From an uncultured Rivibacter sp. (lineage in GTDB: Bacteria > Pseudomonadota > Gammaproteobacteria > Burkholderiales > Burkholderiaceae): DNA of 24,364 bases. Positions 1 through 8,064 of the stretch are shown here, one piece after another. The position numbers were made by a program, and so were the translations under genes. Positions within the stretch are counted from its first letter, which is position 1; each line of letters begins with the position of its first letter. The stretch covers positions 1 to 24,364 of the forward strand of contig CAMLNA010000061.1 of the NCBI GenBank assembly GCA_946481025.1, in the 5' to 3' direction. Under the pieces are notes generated by a model. The model saw only the letters and a program-made list of their open reading frames with translations, was not told where the DNA came from and ran no database searches.

Positions 1-1171
1 CGCTCCAGTCCCACACGCAGACGTCGGCATGCGTGCCGGCGTCGAAGCTGCCCATCTCGTCGGCGAGGTGCAGCGCCTTCGCCGCGCCTCGCGTGGCGCC
101 GTACACCGCCTTGTAGGCGGTGAGCTTGACGCCGCGCATCGCCTGCACCTTGTAGGCATCGGCCAGCGTGCGGATCATCGAGAGACTGGTGCCGCCGCCC
201 ACGTCGGACGCCAGCGTCACCTGGGCGCCCTGCCCTTCGGCGCCGAGCCAGTCGAACAGGCCGCTGCCGAGGAACAGGTTGGAGCTCGGACTGTGCGCAA
301 CCTGCGCGCCGGTCTCGCGCAGCAGCACCCGGTCGGTGTCGTCGAGCCAGATGCCGTGGGCCAGCACCGCGCGTTCGTTGAGCAGGCGGTGGCGGTGGTA
401 GACGTCGAGATAGCTGCGCGCCTGGGGGAAAAGCTCGCCCACCCAGCGCACCTCGTCGCGGTTCTCGGCCACGTGGGTCTGCATGTAGGTGCCGGGAAAC
501 GCAGCCAGCAGGTCGGCCGCCATGTCCATCTGCGCGCTGGTGCTGGTGGGTGCGAAGCGCACGGTCAGCGCATAGGCCAGCCGGCCGCGGCCGTGCCAGC
601 GGCCGATGAGGTCGACGCAGTCGCGCTCGGCGCCCGCCACGTCGTCGCGCAGGCCGTCCGGGGCGTGGCGATCCATCAGCACCTTGCCGGCCACGAGGCG
701 CATGCCGCGCCGCTCGGCGCTCGCGAACAGGGCTTCGGCCGAGACCTTGTGCACCGTGGGGAAGACCACCGCCGCGGTGGTGCCGTGCGCCAGCAGCGCA
801 TCGACGAAACGCTCCGCGCCGGCAGCAGCCACCACCGGGTCGGCATAGCGCCGCTCGGCCGGGAAGGTGTAGGTGTTCAGCCACTCGAGCAGCTCGGTGC
901 CGTAGGAGGCGATCACGTCGAGCTGCGGGCTGTGCACGTGGGTGTCGATGAATCCGGGCAGCACCAGCTTGCCGCGGTGGTCGATGCGGGTCCAGCCGGC
1001 ATCGGGCGCGTCGGCCTGCACGCCGGCCACGCGGCCGTTGTCGACGAGCAGCCAGTGGTCGGGGCGGAAGCGCACGCCCGGCGCATGCGCCGGCGCGGCA
1101 AAACCGGGGTCGGCATCGAAGTCGAGCAGGTCGCCGCGCAGGGCGAAACGTTGCAGGGAAGCGGCGTTCAT
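1..1171 (-). CDS. guaD: Guanine deaminase, C-terminus cut by left edge
   Basis: Zn-dependent amidohydrolase that deaminates guanine to xanthine in the cytoplasm, feeding xanthine dehydrogenase. About 390 residues are visible, with no stop before the left edge. Signature segments seen in order are PGFIDTHVHSPQ (metal-binding HxH, residues about 72-83), MDRHAPDGL, HVAEN, LAHGIWL, HSPSSNLFLGSG and ASDVGGGTSLSM (catalytic Asp), all typical of GuaD and not of other cyclic amidohydrolases. The ATG at 1171 gives MNAASLQRFALRGD, a normal N-terminus. It lies 19 bases downstream of the lysR stop on the same strand, so the two probably share a transcript, although no good Shine-Dalgarno is visible in the gap. 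The position next to xdhABC supports the assignment. Family GuaD proteins are about 430-440 residues, so roughly 40-50 residues are missing at the edge. Confidence 0.93.
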   Translation of the reverse strand, partial: MNAASLQRFALRGDLLDFDADPGFAAPAHAPGVRFRPDHWLLVDNGRVAGVQADAPDAGWTRIDHRGKLVLPGFIDTHVHSPQLDVIASYGTELLEWLNTYTFPAERRYADPVVAAAGAERFVDALLAHGTTAAVVFPTVHKVSAEALFASAERRGMRLVAGKVLMDRHAPDGLRDDVAGAERDCVDLIGRWHGRGRLAYALTVRFAPTSTSAQMDMAADLLAAFPGTYMQTHVAENRDEVRWVGELFPQARSYLDVYHRHRLLNERAVLAHGIWLDDTDRVLLRETGAQVAHSPSSNLFLGSGLFDWLGAEGQGAQVTLASDVGGGTSLSMIRTLADAYKVQAMRGVKLTAYKAVYGATRGAAKALHLADEMGSFDAGTHADVCVWDWS

Positions 1172-1190
1172 CGTCTTGTGAAGGTTGACG

Positions 1191-2138
1191 TCAATGCGCA
1201 GGCAAGGCGCGCGCCACGTCGCGCACCTGCTCCCGCAGCCAGCGGCCGGCCGCCGAGTGATGGCTCAGGTCGTGCCACAGCTGGTAGTAGGTCAGCGAAG
1301 GAAAGCTCACCGGGCAGCGCACGATGCGCAGCGGGAAGTTGTTGACGTAGCGGGAGCAGAACAGCCGCCCGGTGGTGAGCACGAGGCGCGAGCGGGCCAG
1401 CATGAGCGGCGTGAGGCCGAAGTGCGGATTGCGCACGACGATCTGGCGCGACAGGCCCAGGCTGTCGAGGTGCTCGTCGATCACGCCGCGCGCACCGGGG
1501 TGCAGCGGGGTGGGGGCGATGTGTTCGCTGGCGAGGTAACGCTCCGCGGTCCACCCCCTCGGGTTGCGCACGGCCGGGTGGTCCTCGGCCACGAGGCAGA
1601 CGATCTCGTCGGTGAGCAGGCGGCCCAGGTGCAGCTCGCCCGGAGGCTCGAGCCAGTTGCCCACCACCAGGTCGACCTCGCCGCGCGAAAGGCTCTTGCG
1701 GTAGTCGAATTCGCCGGACAGCGGGAGGATCTCCAGCTTCACGCCGGGCGCCACCTCCTTCAGCCTGACCACGAGCTCGGGCAGGAACAGCGGGTCGAGG
1801 TAGTCGCTGGCGGCGATGCGGAAGGTGAGGCGCGAAAGCGCTGCATCGAACTCCAGCGCCCTGGCCCTGGCGCCGAACATCAGCTGGGCATTGCGCAGCA
1901 GTTCGCCGGCGGGTTCGAGCAGCTCCTGCGCCACGTCGGTGGGCGCCATGCCGTGGCCCGAACGCACCAGCAACGGATCGCCGATGAGCGTGCGCAGGCG
2001 CTTCAGCTGGGCACTGACGGCCGGCTGGGTGGTCTGCAACCGCAAGGCGGCCCGGGAAACGCTGCGCTCGGTGATCACGGTGTGAAAAACCCTGATGAGG
2101 TACAGCTCAATCTTGTCGAAAACGGCTCGCTCCGCCAT
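1191..2138 (-). CDS. LysR-family regulator of the purine (xdh/guaD) locus
   Basis: LysR-type transcriptional regulator of 315 aa. The N-terminal winged helix-turn-helix is clear (VFHTVITERSVSRAALRL then TTQPAVSAQLKRLR, residues about 17-49), followed by a substrate-binding-like effector domain to the end. ATG at 2138 gives MAERAVFDKIELYLIRVF, the usual distance ahead of the HTH; reading further upstream would add sequence that overlaps xdhA antisense. It sits head-to-head with xdhA (96-base gap) and immediately before guaD, so the natural inference is control of both arms in response to a purine. The effector is not known from sequence. The HTH is of the TTQPAVSAQL type seen in NodD/NahR-like LysR proteins; no single characterised orthologue is recognised. 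Confidence 0.9.
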   Translation of the reverse strand: MAERAVFDKIELYLIRVFHTVITERSVSRAALRLQTTQPAVSAQLKRLRTLIGDPLLVRSGHGMAPTDVAQELLEPAGELLRNAQLMFGARARALEFDAALSRLTFRIAASDYLDPLFLPELVVRLKEVAPGVKLEILPLSGEFDYRKSLSRGEVDLVVGNWLEPPGELHLGRLLTDEIVCLVAEDHPAVRNPRGWTAERYLASEHIAPTPLHPGARGVIDEHLDSLGLSRQIVVRNPHFGLTPLMLARSRLVLTTGRLFCSRYVNNFPLRIVRCPVSFPSLTYYQLWHDLSHHSAAGRWLREQVRDVARALPAH

Positions 2139-2157
2139 ATGTTTGACTTGATACGCA

Positions 2158-2175
2158 ATATGCTCGGAAGCATAT
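2158..2175. promoter_or_regulatory. Dyad in lysR-xdhA intergenic region
   Basis: ATATGCT-CGGA-AGCATAT is a perfect 7-base inverted repeat with a 4-base spacer, lying 20 bases from the lysR start and 59 bases from the xdhA start. It is the strongest symmetric element between the divergent genes and is AT-rich compared with its surroundings. It has even symmetry and does not fit the T-N11-A LysR consensus exactly, so assignment to the adjacent LysR protein is an inference from position. A smaller stem, TACC-TTTC-GGTA, lies at 2197-2208 in the presumed xdhA leader. Confidence 0.5.
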
Positions 2176-2234
2176 ACACATCGGCGTTGAACGGAGTACC
2201 TTTCGGTATCTCCCGACCCGACTCCTCCCCCGAG

Positions 2235-3827
2235 ATGGATACCCATACCAGGCCGATCCGCTTCTATCACCACGACCGCGGCGAGGTCGTGAGCATCGAC
2301 GGCGTGGCCCCCACGCGCACGGTGCTGAACTGGCTGCGCGAGGACGCGCGCTGCACCGGCACCAAGGAAGGCTGCAACGAAGGCGACTGCGGCGCCTGCA
2401 CGGTGATCGTGGCCGAGCTGGCCGACGGCGCCCGTTCGGTGGGCACCGCCTCGGCCGAGGCCACCATCGTGGGCGAGCTGTCGCTGCGCACGGTGAACGC
2501 CTGCATCCAGTTCCTGCCCACGCTCGACGGCAAGGCCTTGCTGACGGTCGAAGACCTGCAGCGCATCGGCGGCGGCTCGCTCCACCCGGCACAGCAGGCG
2601 CTGGTCGAATGCCACGGCTCGCAATGCGGCTTCTGCACGCCCGGCTTCGCGATGTCGCTCGCGGCGACCTATGAGCGCCACTGCGAAGCCGGCACGCGGC
2701 CGACGCGCCAGCAGATCGCCGACGACCTCTCCGGCAACCTGTGCCGCTGCACCGGCTACCGGCCCATCATCGACGCGGGCCAGCGCATGTTCGACCTGCC
2801 CCTCGCGCGGCTGGACACGCGCCCCATCGTCAAGGCGCTGCGTGGGCTGCAGGGCACAGGCCTCGCCTATGAAGGGCCGAACGCCGACGGCAGCGAGCGG
2901 CGCGGCCGCTACTGGGCACCGAAGACGCTGGACGACTTCGCCGCGCTGCGCGAGCAGCATCCGCAGGCGCGGCTGCTCGCCGGTTCCACCGACATCGGCC
3001 TGTGGGTCAACAAGATGTTCCGCGACGTGGGCGACCTGCTCTACATCGGCGACGTGGCCGAGCTCAGGCGCATCACCAGGCAAGGCAGCCTGCTGCGCAT
3101 CGGCGCCGCGGCGCCGCTGGAGGATGCCTGGGCCGCGCTGGTGGCCGAGGTGCCCGCGCTGGCCGACATGTGGCTGCGTTTCGCGTCGCTGCCGGTGCGC
3201 AACGCCGGCACCATGGGCGGCAACATCGCCAACGGCTCGCCCATCGGCGACAGCGCGCCGGTGCTCATGAGCCTGGGCGCCCGCGTGGTGCTGCGCCGCG
3301 GCACGAGCCAGCGCAGCCTGCCGCTCGAAGGCTTCTACCTCGACTACATGAAAAACGCGCTCGAGGCTGGCGAGTTCGTCGAGGCACTGGAGGTGCCGCT
3401 GCCGGCGGCCGGCACCACGGTGCGTGCCTACAAGCTGTCGAAGCGTTTCGACTGCGACATCTCGGCGGTGGCCTGCGGCCTGGCCGTCACCCGCGACGCG
3501 AACGACGTGGTGACGGCCGCGCGTTTCGCCTTCGGCGGCATGGCGGCGGTCGTGAAGCGTGCCGCGGACGCCGAGGCGGCGGTGCTCGGTCGCGCCTGGA
3601 ACGAGGCATCCGTGCAGGCCGCGATGACCGCACTCGCCACCGACTACCAGCCGCTCAGCGACATGCGTGCAAGCGCCGGCTACCGGTTGCGCAGCGCGCA
3701 GAACCTGCTGCAGCGCTTCTGGCTCGAGACCCGGCGCGAAGCGCCGCTTTCCATCGACCAGACCACCGTATGGAGCGTGATGCAACACGTGACCCACCCC
3801 CGTGGCGCCTTCGGGAGCGCGCGATGA
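2235..3827 (+). CDS. xdhA: Xanthine dehydrogenase small subunit (2Fe-2S and FAD)
   Basis: 530-aa subunit that carries electrons from the molybdenum site of XdhB to NAD+. The N-terminal plant-type ferredoxin domain has Cys47, Cys52, Cys55 and Cys90; the second [2Fe-2S] helical domain has Cys131, Cys134 (CGFC) and Cys170, Cys172 (CRC). A CO-dehydrogenase-type FAD domain follows, with LLAGSTDIG at 247-255 and NAGTMGGNIANGSPIGD at 323-339, then the C-terminal FAD-associated domain. ATG at 2235 (MDTHTRPIRFYHH) is chosen because family members start a few residues before the first beta strand; the frame is open far upstream but only as a GC-rich artefact. The stop overlaps the xdhB start as ATGA, showing translational coupling. 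Length is slightly above the usual 460-500. Confidence 0.95.
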   Translation: MDTHTRPIRFYHHDRGEVVSIDGVAPTRTVLNWLREDARCTGTKEGCNEGDCGACTVIVAELADGARSVGTASAEATIVGELSLRTVNACIQFLPTLDGKALLTVEDLQRIGGGSLHPAQQALVECHGSQCGFCTPGFAMSLAATYERHCEAGTRPTRQQIADDLSGNLCRCTGYRPIIDAGQRMFDLPLARLDTRPIVKALRGLQGTGLAYEGPNADGSERRGRYWAPKTLDDFAALREQHPQARLLAGSTDIGLWVNKMFRDVGDLLYIGDVAELRRITRQGSLLRIGAAAPLEDAWAALVAEVPALADMWLRFASLPVRNAGTMGGNIANGSPIGDSAPVLMSLGARVVLRRGTSQRSLPLEGFYLDYMKNALEAGEFVEALEVPLPAAGTTVRAYKLSKRFDCDISAVACGLAVTRDANDVVTAARFAFGGMAAVVKRAADAEAAVLGRAWNEASVQAAMTALATDYQPLSDMRASAGYRLRSAQNLLQRFWLETRREAPLSIDQTTVWSVMQHVTHPRGAFGSAR

Positions 3828-6238
3828 ACAAACAAGTCGAAGCCTTTCTGCAACAGCCCGACGAACCCTGGGCCGACTACCAGCGCAACACGAAGGCGCG
3901 CATCGACACCGACGGCGAGGCGCTGCGCCACCAGCAGGGCCAGCGCGTGGGCATCAGCCGCCCGCATGAGTCGGCCCACCTGCACGTGGCCGGCAGCGCC
4001 GCCTACATCGACGACCTGCCGGAGCTGGCGGGCACCCTGCACGCCGCGCTCGGCCTGTCGCCGGTGGCGCACGGCAAGCTCAAGGGCGTGGACGTCGAGA
4101 AGATCCGCACCCTGCCCGGCGTGGTGGCGGTGCTCACCGCGGCCGACATCCCGGGCGTCAACGACTGCGGGCCGATCGTGCACGACGACCCGATCCTCGC
4201 GGACGGCGAGGTGCACTACCTGGGGCAGCCGGTGTTCGCCGTCATCGCCACCGACCGCGACCTCGCGCGCCGCGCTGCCGCGCAGGCGAAGCAGGTGATC
4301 AGCGTCGAGCCGCTGCCGGCGCTGCTGACGCCGCTGGCCGCACATGCAGCCGGGCGCTACGTGCTGCCGCCGATGCACCTGCAGCGTGGCGACGCGAAAG
4401 CCGCCATCGCCGGCGCGCCGCGCAGGCTCAAAGGCCGGCTGAGCGTGGGCGGGCAGGAGCAGTTCTATCTCGAAGGCCAGATCTCCTACGCGGTCCCGAC
4501 CGAAAACGACGGCCTGCGGGTGCACTGCTCCACCCAGCACCCGAGCGAGATGCAGCATGCGGTGGCCCATGCCCTGGGTCTGCATGCGCACCATGTGCAC
4601 GTCGAATGCCGCCGCATGGGCGGCGGCTTCGGCGGCAAGGAATCACAGTCGGCCCTGTTCGCCTGCGTGGCGGCGGTGGCGGCCCGCAAGCTCAAGCACC
4701 CGGTGAAGCTGCGCGTGGACCGCGACGACGACTTCCTCGTCACCGGACGGCGCCACGGCTTCGAATACGAGTACGAAGTGGGCTACGACGACGAAGGCCG
4801 CGTGCTGGGCGCCGAGATCGACATGGTGTCGAACGCCGGCTTCTCGGCCGACCTGTCGGGCCCGGTGATGACGCGGGCGCTGTGCCACTTCGACAACGCC
4901 TACTGGCTGCCCGACGTGGCCATCCATGGCTACAGCGCCCGCACCAACACGCAGAGCAACACCGCCTTCCGCGGCTTCGGCGGCCCGCAGGGGGCCATCG
5001 CGGCCGAGGTGATCCTCGACTCCATCGCCCGTGCGCTCGGCAGGGACGCTCTCGACGTGCGCCGCGCCAACTTCTACGGCGTGGGCGAACGCAACGTCAC
5101 GCCCTACGGCCAGGCCGTGGAAGACAACGTCATCCACGAGCTGGTGGACCAGCTGGCCGCGCGCGGCGACTACGACGCGCGACGCGCGCAGGTCGCCGCC
5201 TTCAACGCGGCGAGCCCGGTCCTCAAGAGAGGCCTCGCGCTCACGCCGGTGAAGTTCGGCATCTCGTTCAACGTGGCCCACTTCAACCAGGCCGGCGCGC
5301 TGGTTCACGTCTACAGCGACGGCTCCATCCTGGTGAATCACGGCGGTACCGAGATGGGCCAGGGCCTGAACACCAAGGTGGCGCAGGTGGTGGCCCACGA
5401 GCTGGGCGTGAGCTTCGACGCGGTGCGGGTGACCGCCACCGACACGACCAAGGTGGCCAACACCTCGGCGACGGCCGCCTCCACCGGCACCGACCTGAAC
5501 GGCAAGGCCGCGCAGGACGCCGCCCGGCGCATTCGTGAACGGCTGGCCGCCTTTGCGGCGCAGAAGTTCGGCGGCGATGCGAAGGACGTGCGCTTTGCCA
5601 ACGACGTGGTGCAGGTGAACGGCAGCGCCGTCGCCTTCGCTCAGTTCGCGCGGCTCGCCTACGAGGCGCGGGTGCAGCTGTGGTCCGACGGCTTCTACGC
5701 CACCCCCGGACTGCACTGGGACCGCGAGAAGCTGCAGGGCCGCCCGTTCTACTACTTCGCCTATGGCGCCGCGCTGAGCGAGGTGGTGGTGGACACGCTG
5801 ACCGGCGAATGGAAGCTCTTGCGTGCCGACGTGCTGCACGACGTGGGCCGTTCGCTCAACCCGGCGGTGGACATCGGGCAGATCGAGGGTGCGTTCATCC
5901 AGGGCATGGGCTGGCTCACGATGGAAGAGCTGGTGTGGCACCCGGTCAGCGGCATGCTGCTGACGCACGCGCCCAGCACCTACAAGATCCCCACGGCCAA
6001 CGACTGCCCGCCGGTGTTCAACGTGCAGCTGTTCGAGAACGAGAACGTCGAGGACAGCATCCACCGCTCCAAGGCGGTGGGCGAGCCGCCGCTGCTGCTG
6101 CCGTTCTCGGTGTTCCTGGCGATCCGCGATGCGGTGTCGGCGCTGGGCGAACATCGGGTCGATCCGCCGCTGCGCGCGCCTGCGACCTGCGAGGCGATCC
6201 TCGATGCGGTGGATGCGGTGCGGGGCGCGCAGCCGTGA
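3824..6238 (+). CDS. xdhB: Xanthine dehydrogenase large subunit (molybdopterin)
   Basis: 804-aa molybdenum-cofactor subunit that hydroxylates hypoxanthine and xanthine to urate. By comparison with the bovine enzyme, the substrate/Moco motifs are intact: MGGGFGGKE at 265-273 (Glu273 matching bovine Glu802), NTAFRGFGGPQG with Arg383 (bovine Arg880), GTEMGQG in the middle region and KAVGEPPLLLP with catalytic Glu754 (bovine Glu1261). Presence of both the Glu273 and Arg383 equivalents favours a true xanthine dehydrogenase over an aldehyde or CO dehydrogenase. The ATG at 3824 overlaps the xdhA stop; GGGAG lies about 6 bases upstream of it. The stop overlaps the GTG start of xdhC. Confidence 0.96.
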   Translation: MNKQVEAFLQQPDEPWADYQRNTKARIDTDGEALRHQQGQRVGISRPHESAHLHVAGSAAYIDDLPELAGTLHAALGLSPVAHGKLKGVDVEKIRTLPGVVAVLTAADIPGVNDCGPIVHDDPILADGEVHYLGQPVFAVIATDRDLARRAAAQAKQVISVEPLPALLTPLAAHAAGRYVLPPMHLQRGDAKAAIAGAPRRLKGRLSVGGQEQFYLEGQISYAVPTENDGLRVHCSTQHPSEMQHAVAHALGLHAHHVHVECRRMGGGFGGKESQSALFACVAAVAARKLKHPVKLRVDRDDDFLVTGRRHGFEYEYEVGYDDEGRVLGAEIDMVSNAGFSADLSGPVMTRALCHFDNAYWLPDVAIHGYSARTNTQSNTAFRGFGGPQGAIAAEVILDSIARALGRDALDVRRANFYGVGERNVTPYGQAVEDNVIHELVDQLAARGDYDARRAQVAAFNAASPVLKRGLALTPVKFGISFNVAHFNQAGALVHVYSDGSILVNHGGTEMGQGLNTKVAQVVAHELGVSFDAVRVTATDTTKVANTSATAASTGTDLNGKAAQDAARRIRERLAAFAAQKFGGDAKDVRFANDVVQVNGSAVAFAQFARLAYEARVQLWSDGFYATPGLHWDREKLQGRPFYYFAYGAALSEVVVDTLTGEWKLLRADVLHDVGRSLNPAVDIGQIEGAFIQGMGWLTMEELVWHPVSGMLLTHAPSTYKIPTANDCPPVFNVQLFENENVEDSIHRSKAVGEPPLLLPFSVFLAIRDAVSALGEHRVDPPLRAPATCEAILDAVDAVRGAQP

Positions 6239-7095
6239 GCTTCTCCCTGCACGCCACCGCCACGCGCTGGCTGCTCACCCGGCCGCAGGCAGTGGTGGTC
6301 GAGGTGAAGGAGACGCTCGGTTCGGCGCCGCGCGAAGCGGGCACCCGGATGCTGGTGTCCCTCGCCGAGGCACACGGCACCATCGGCGGCGGTCACCTGG
6401 AGCTGCTGGCCATCGAAACCGCGCGCACGCTGTTGTCGCAGCCCGATGGCGGCCTCCAGCCGCTCGAACGCCACTACCCCCTGGGCCCCACCCTCGGCCA
6501 GTGCTGCGGCGGCGCCGTCACCCTGCGCTACTCGCGCCTCGACGAAGCCGCCCTGCGTGCCTGGCCTGCCCCGCAGCCGCGCTTTTTCCTGCAGCTCTAC
6601 GGCGCCGGCCACGTCGGCCGCGCCATCGCCAGGCTGCTGGCCGGCATCGACTGCCGGGTGCAGTGGATCGACGAACGCGAAGACGAGTTTCCGGCCGACG
6701 ACGAGCTGCCCGCCCACATCGAGAAGGCCTGCGTCGAGCCGGTCGAGGCCGAGGTCCGCATCGCCCCGCCCGGCGCGTGCTACCTCGTGCTCACCCACAA
6801 CCACGACCTCGACCTGCGCATCACCGAGGCGATCCTGAAGCGCGGCGACTTCCACTACCTCGGCCTCATCGGCTCCAGGACCAAGCGCGCCCGCTTCCTG
6901 CACCGCCATGAAGCGCGCGGCATCCCGGCCGACGTGCTGCAACGCATGACCTGCCCCATCGGCGTGCCGGGCATCGAGGGCAAGGAACCCGAGGTGATCG
7001 CGGTGGCGGTGGTGGCACAGCTGCTGCAGCTCACCCCCCAACCGGCTACTGCTGTGGCAGCGTCGCCTGCAACTCCTGCTTCATCCACTCGATGA
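6235..7095 (+). CDS. xdhC: Xanthine dehydrogenase accessory protein, Moco chaperone
   Basis: 286-aa protein that binds molybdenum cofactor, assists its sulfuration and inserts it into XdhB; it is not part of the final enzyme. It has the N-terminal XdhC domain (GSAPREAGTRMLV, GTIGGGHLE, GQCCGGAVTLRY) and the C-terminal Rossmann domain (YGAGHVGRAIARLLA, LIGSRTKRARF, CPIGVPGIEGKEPEVIAVAV). The start is GTG at 6235, overlapping the xdhB stop as GTGA; no ATG gives the conserved N-terminus. The last 20 or so residues (Ala/Pro/Thr-rich) lie beyond the conserved domain and overlap the 3' end of the convergent lysR gene by 50 bases. Confidence 0.94.
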   Translation: MSFSLHATATRWLLTRPQAVVVEVKETLGSAPREAGTRMLVSLAEAHGTIGGGHLELLAIETARTLLSQPDGGLQPLERHYPLGPTLGQCCGGAVTLRYSRLDEAALRAWPAPQPRFFLQLYGAGHVGRAIARLLAGIDCRVQWIDEREDEFPADDELPAHIEKACVEPVEAEVRIAPPGACYLVLTHNHDLDLRITEAILKRGDFHYLGLIGSRTKRARFLHRHEARGIPADVLQRMTCPIGVPGIEGKEPEVIAVAVVAQLLQLTPQPATAVAASPATPASSTR

Positions 7096-7951
7096 ACACG
7101 CGCGTGCGCAGCGGCAGCAGCCGTGCGCTCGGGTACACCAGGCTCACGTTGCGCGGTGGCTCCTCGAACGCCGAGAGCACCACACGCAGGCGCTTCTCGC
7201 GCAGGTAAGGCACCACCTGGTACGACTGGAAGCGGCTCAGGCCCAGCCCCGCCGCGCAGGCCTCCAGCCGTGGCGCCTGCAGGTTGCATTCGAGGTTGCC
7301 CTGCACCGGCACCGAGAAAGGCTTGCCGTTCTCGTCGACGAAGGTCCACTGCCGGCCTTCCACGCCGGTGATGCAGTTGAACTTCGACAGATCGCGGGGG
7401 TGCCTGGGTGTGCCGTACCGGCGCAGCCACTCGGGGCTGGCCGCCACCACGCGGCCGATCCGGCCCACCGCCTGCGCCACGAGGCTGGAATCGGCCAGGT
7501 GGGCGATGCGCACGGCCACGTCATGGCCTTCCTGCACGAGGTCGACCACGCGGTCGAGCAGCATCAGGTTCACGCGCATCTTCGGATAGCGCTGCAGGAA
7601 GCGCGCCACCGCCGGCGCCACGTGCATGTGGCCGAAGAGCACGGGCGCGGTCACGCTGACGGTACCGCCGGGCTCGGCCTCGTAGGCGGCGCTGCTGGCC
7701 AGCAGCGAGCGATCGGCCTCGTCCACGTCGGCCAGGATGCGGCGCACCCGCTCGAGGTACAGGCGTCCGTCTTCGGTGAGCGAAAGCCGCCGGGTCGTGC
7801 GGTGCAGCAGACGCACGCCGAGCTGCGCCTCCAGCGCGGCCAGCTGGCGCACCACGGCCGGCAGCGATGAATCGAGCGCGTCGGCCGCCGCCGTGAGGCT
7901 GCCGCGGTCGACGATGGCGACGAAGGTTTCCAGGGCTCTGAGCTTGTCCAT
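7046..7951 (-). CDS. LysR-family regulator next to GST
   Basis: 301-aa LysR-type regulator. N-terminal HTH: MDKLRALETFVAIVDRGSLTAAADAL, then LGVRLLHRTTRRLSLTEDG, the signature of the CrgA/DsdC-like subgroup common in proteobacteria. The effector domain runs from about residue 95 (GTVSVTAPVLFGHMHVAP) to the end. ATG at 7951 is the natural LysR start. The gene diverges from a GST-flavoprotein pair across 113 bases that hold an excellent T-N11-A dyad (7965-7983), so autoregulation and control of the GST operon are likely. Its 3' end overlaps xdhC by 50 bases in convergent orientation. The effector molecule cannot be deduced. Confidence 0.92.
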   Translation of the reverse strand: MDKLRALETFVAIVDRGSLTAAADALDSSLPAVVRQLAALEAQLGVRLLHRTTRRLSLTEDGRLYLERVRRILADVDEADRSLLASSAAYEAEPGGTVSVTAPVLFGHMHVAPAVARFLQRYPKMRVNLMLLDRVVDLVQEGHDVAVRIAHLADSSLVAQAVGRIGRVVAASPEWLRRYGTPRHPRDLSKFNCITGVEGRQWTFVDENGKPFSVPVQGNLECNLQAPRLEACAAGLGLSRFQSYQVVPYLREKRLRVVLSAFEEPPRNVSLVYPSARLLPLRTRVFIEWMKQELQATLPQQ

Positions 7952-7964
7952 CGGCGGCCATCAT

Positions 7965-7983
7965 TGCTCCGGAAACCGGAGCA
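7965..7983. promoter_or_regulatory. Probable LysR operator (T-N11-A dyad)
   Basis: TGCTCCGG-AAA-CCGGAGCA is a perfect 8-base inverted repeat with a 3-base spacer. Its centre contains TCCGGAAACCGGA (7968-7980), which has exactly the T-N11-A form bound by LysR proteins. It begins 14 bases upstream of the lysR start codon and lies 81 bases before the GST start, the classic place for an autoregulatory site. Recognition by this particular protein is inferred. Confidence 0.7.
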
Positions 7984-8064
7984 GTCAAATGCGAATGGCC
8001 GGCTTTATTGCACCATGGCTCGGGCCAAGAATCGCTGCATTCCAACTTCCTGCAGGCAACCTCC

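Noticed and set aside
29..1345. 438-codon plus-strand frame opposite guaD
   Set aside because: Composition is that of an antisense artefact; the minus strand gives guanine deaminase motifs throughout.
1185..2234. Open plus-strand frame continuous with xdhA that runs antisense through lysR
   Set aside because: High GC removes stops in this frame. The translated product is Arg/Ala/Gln/Val-rich without family motifs, while the minus-strand LysR domain is complete. The true xdhA starts at 2235.
2139..3797. Long minus-strand frame opposite xdhA, joined in frame to lysR
   Set aside because: No recognisable domain in the part over xdhA; the sense strand carries all iron-sulfur and FAD motifs. LysR starts at 2138.
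4643..6154. 503-codon minus-strand frame opposite xdhB
   Set aside because: His/Val/Arg-rich translation without motifs; sense gene is a clear molybdenum hydroxylase.
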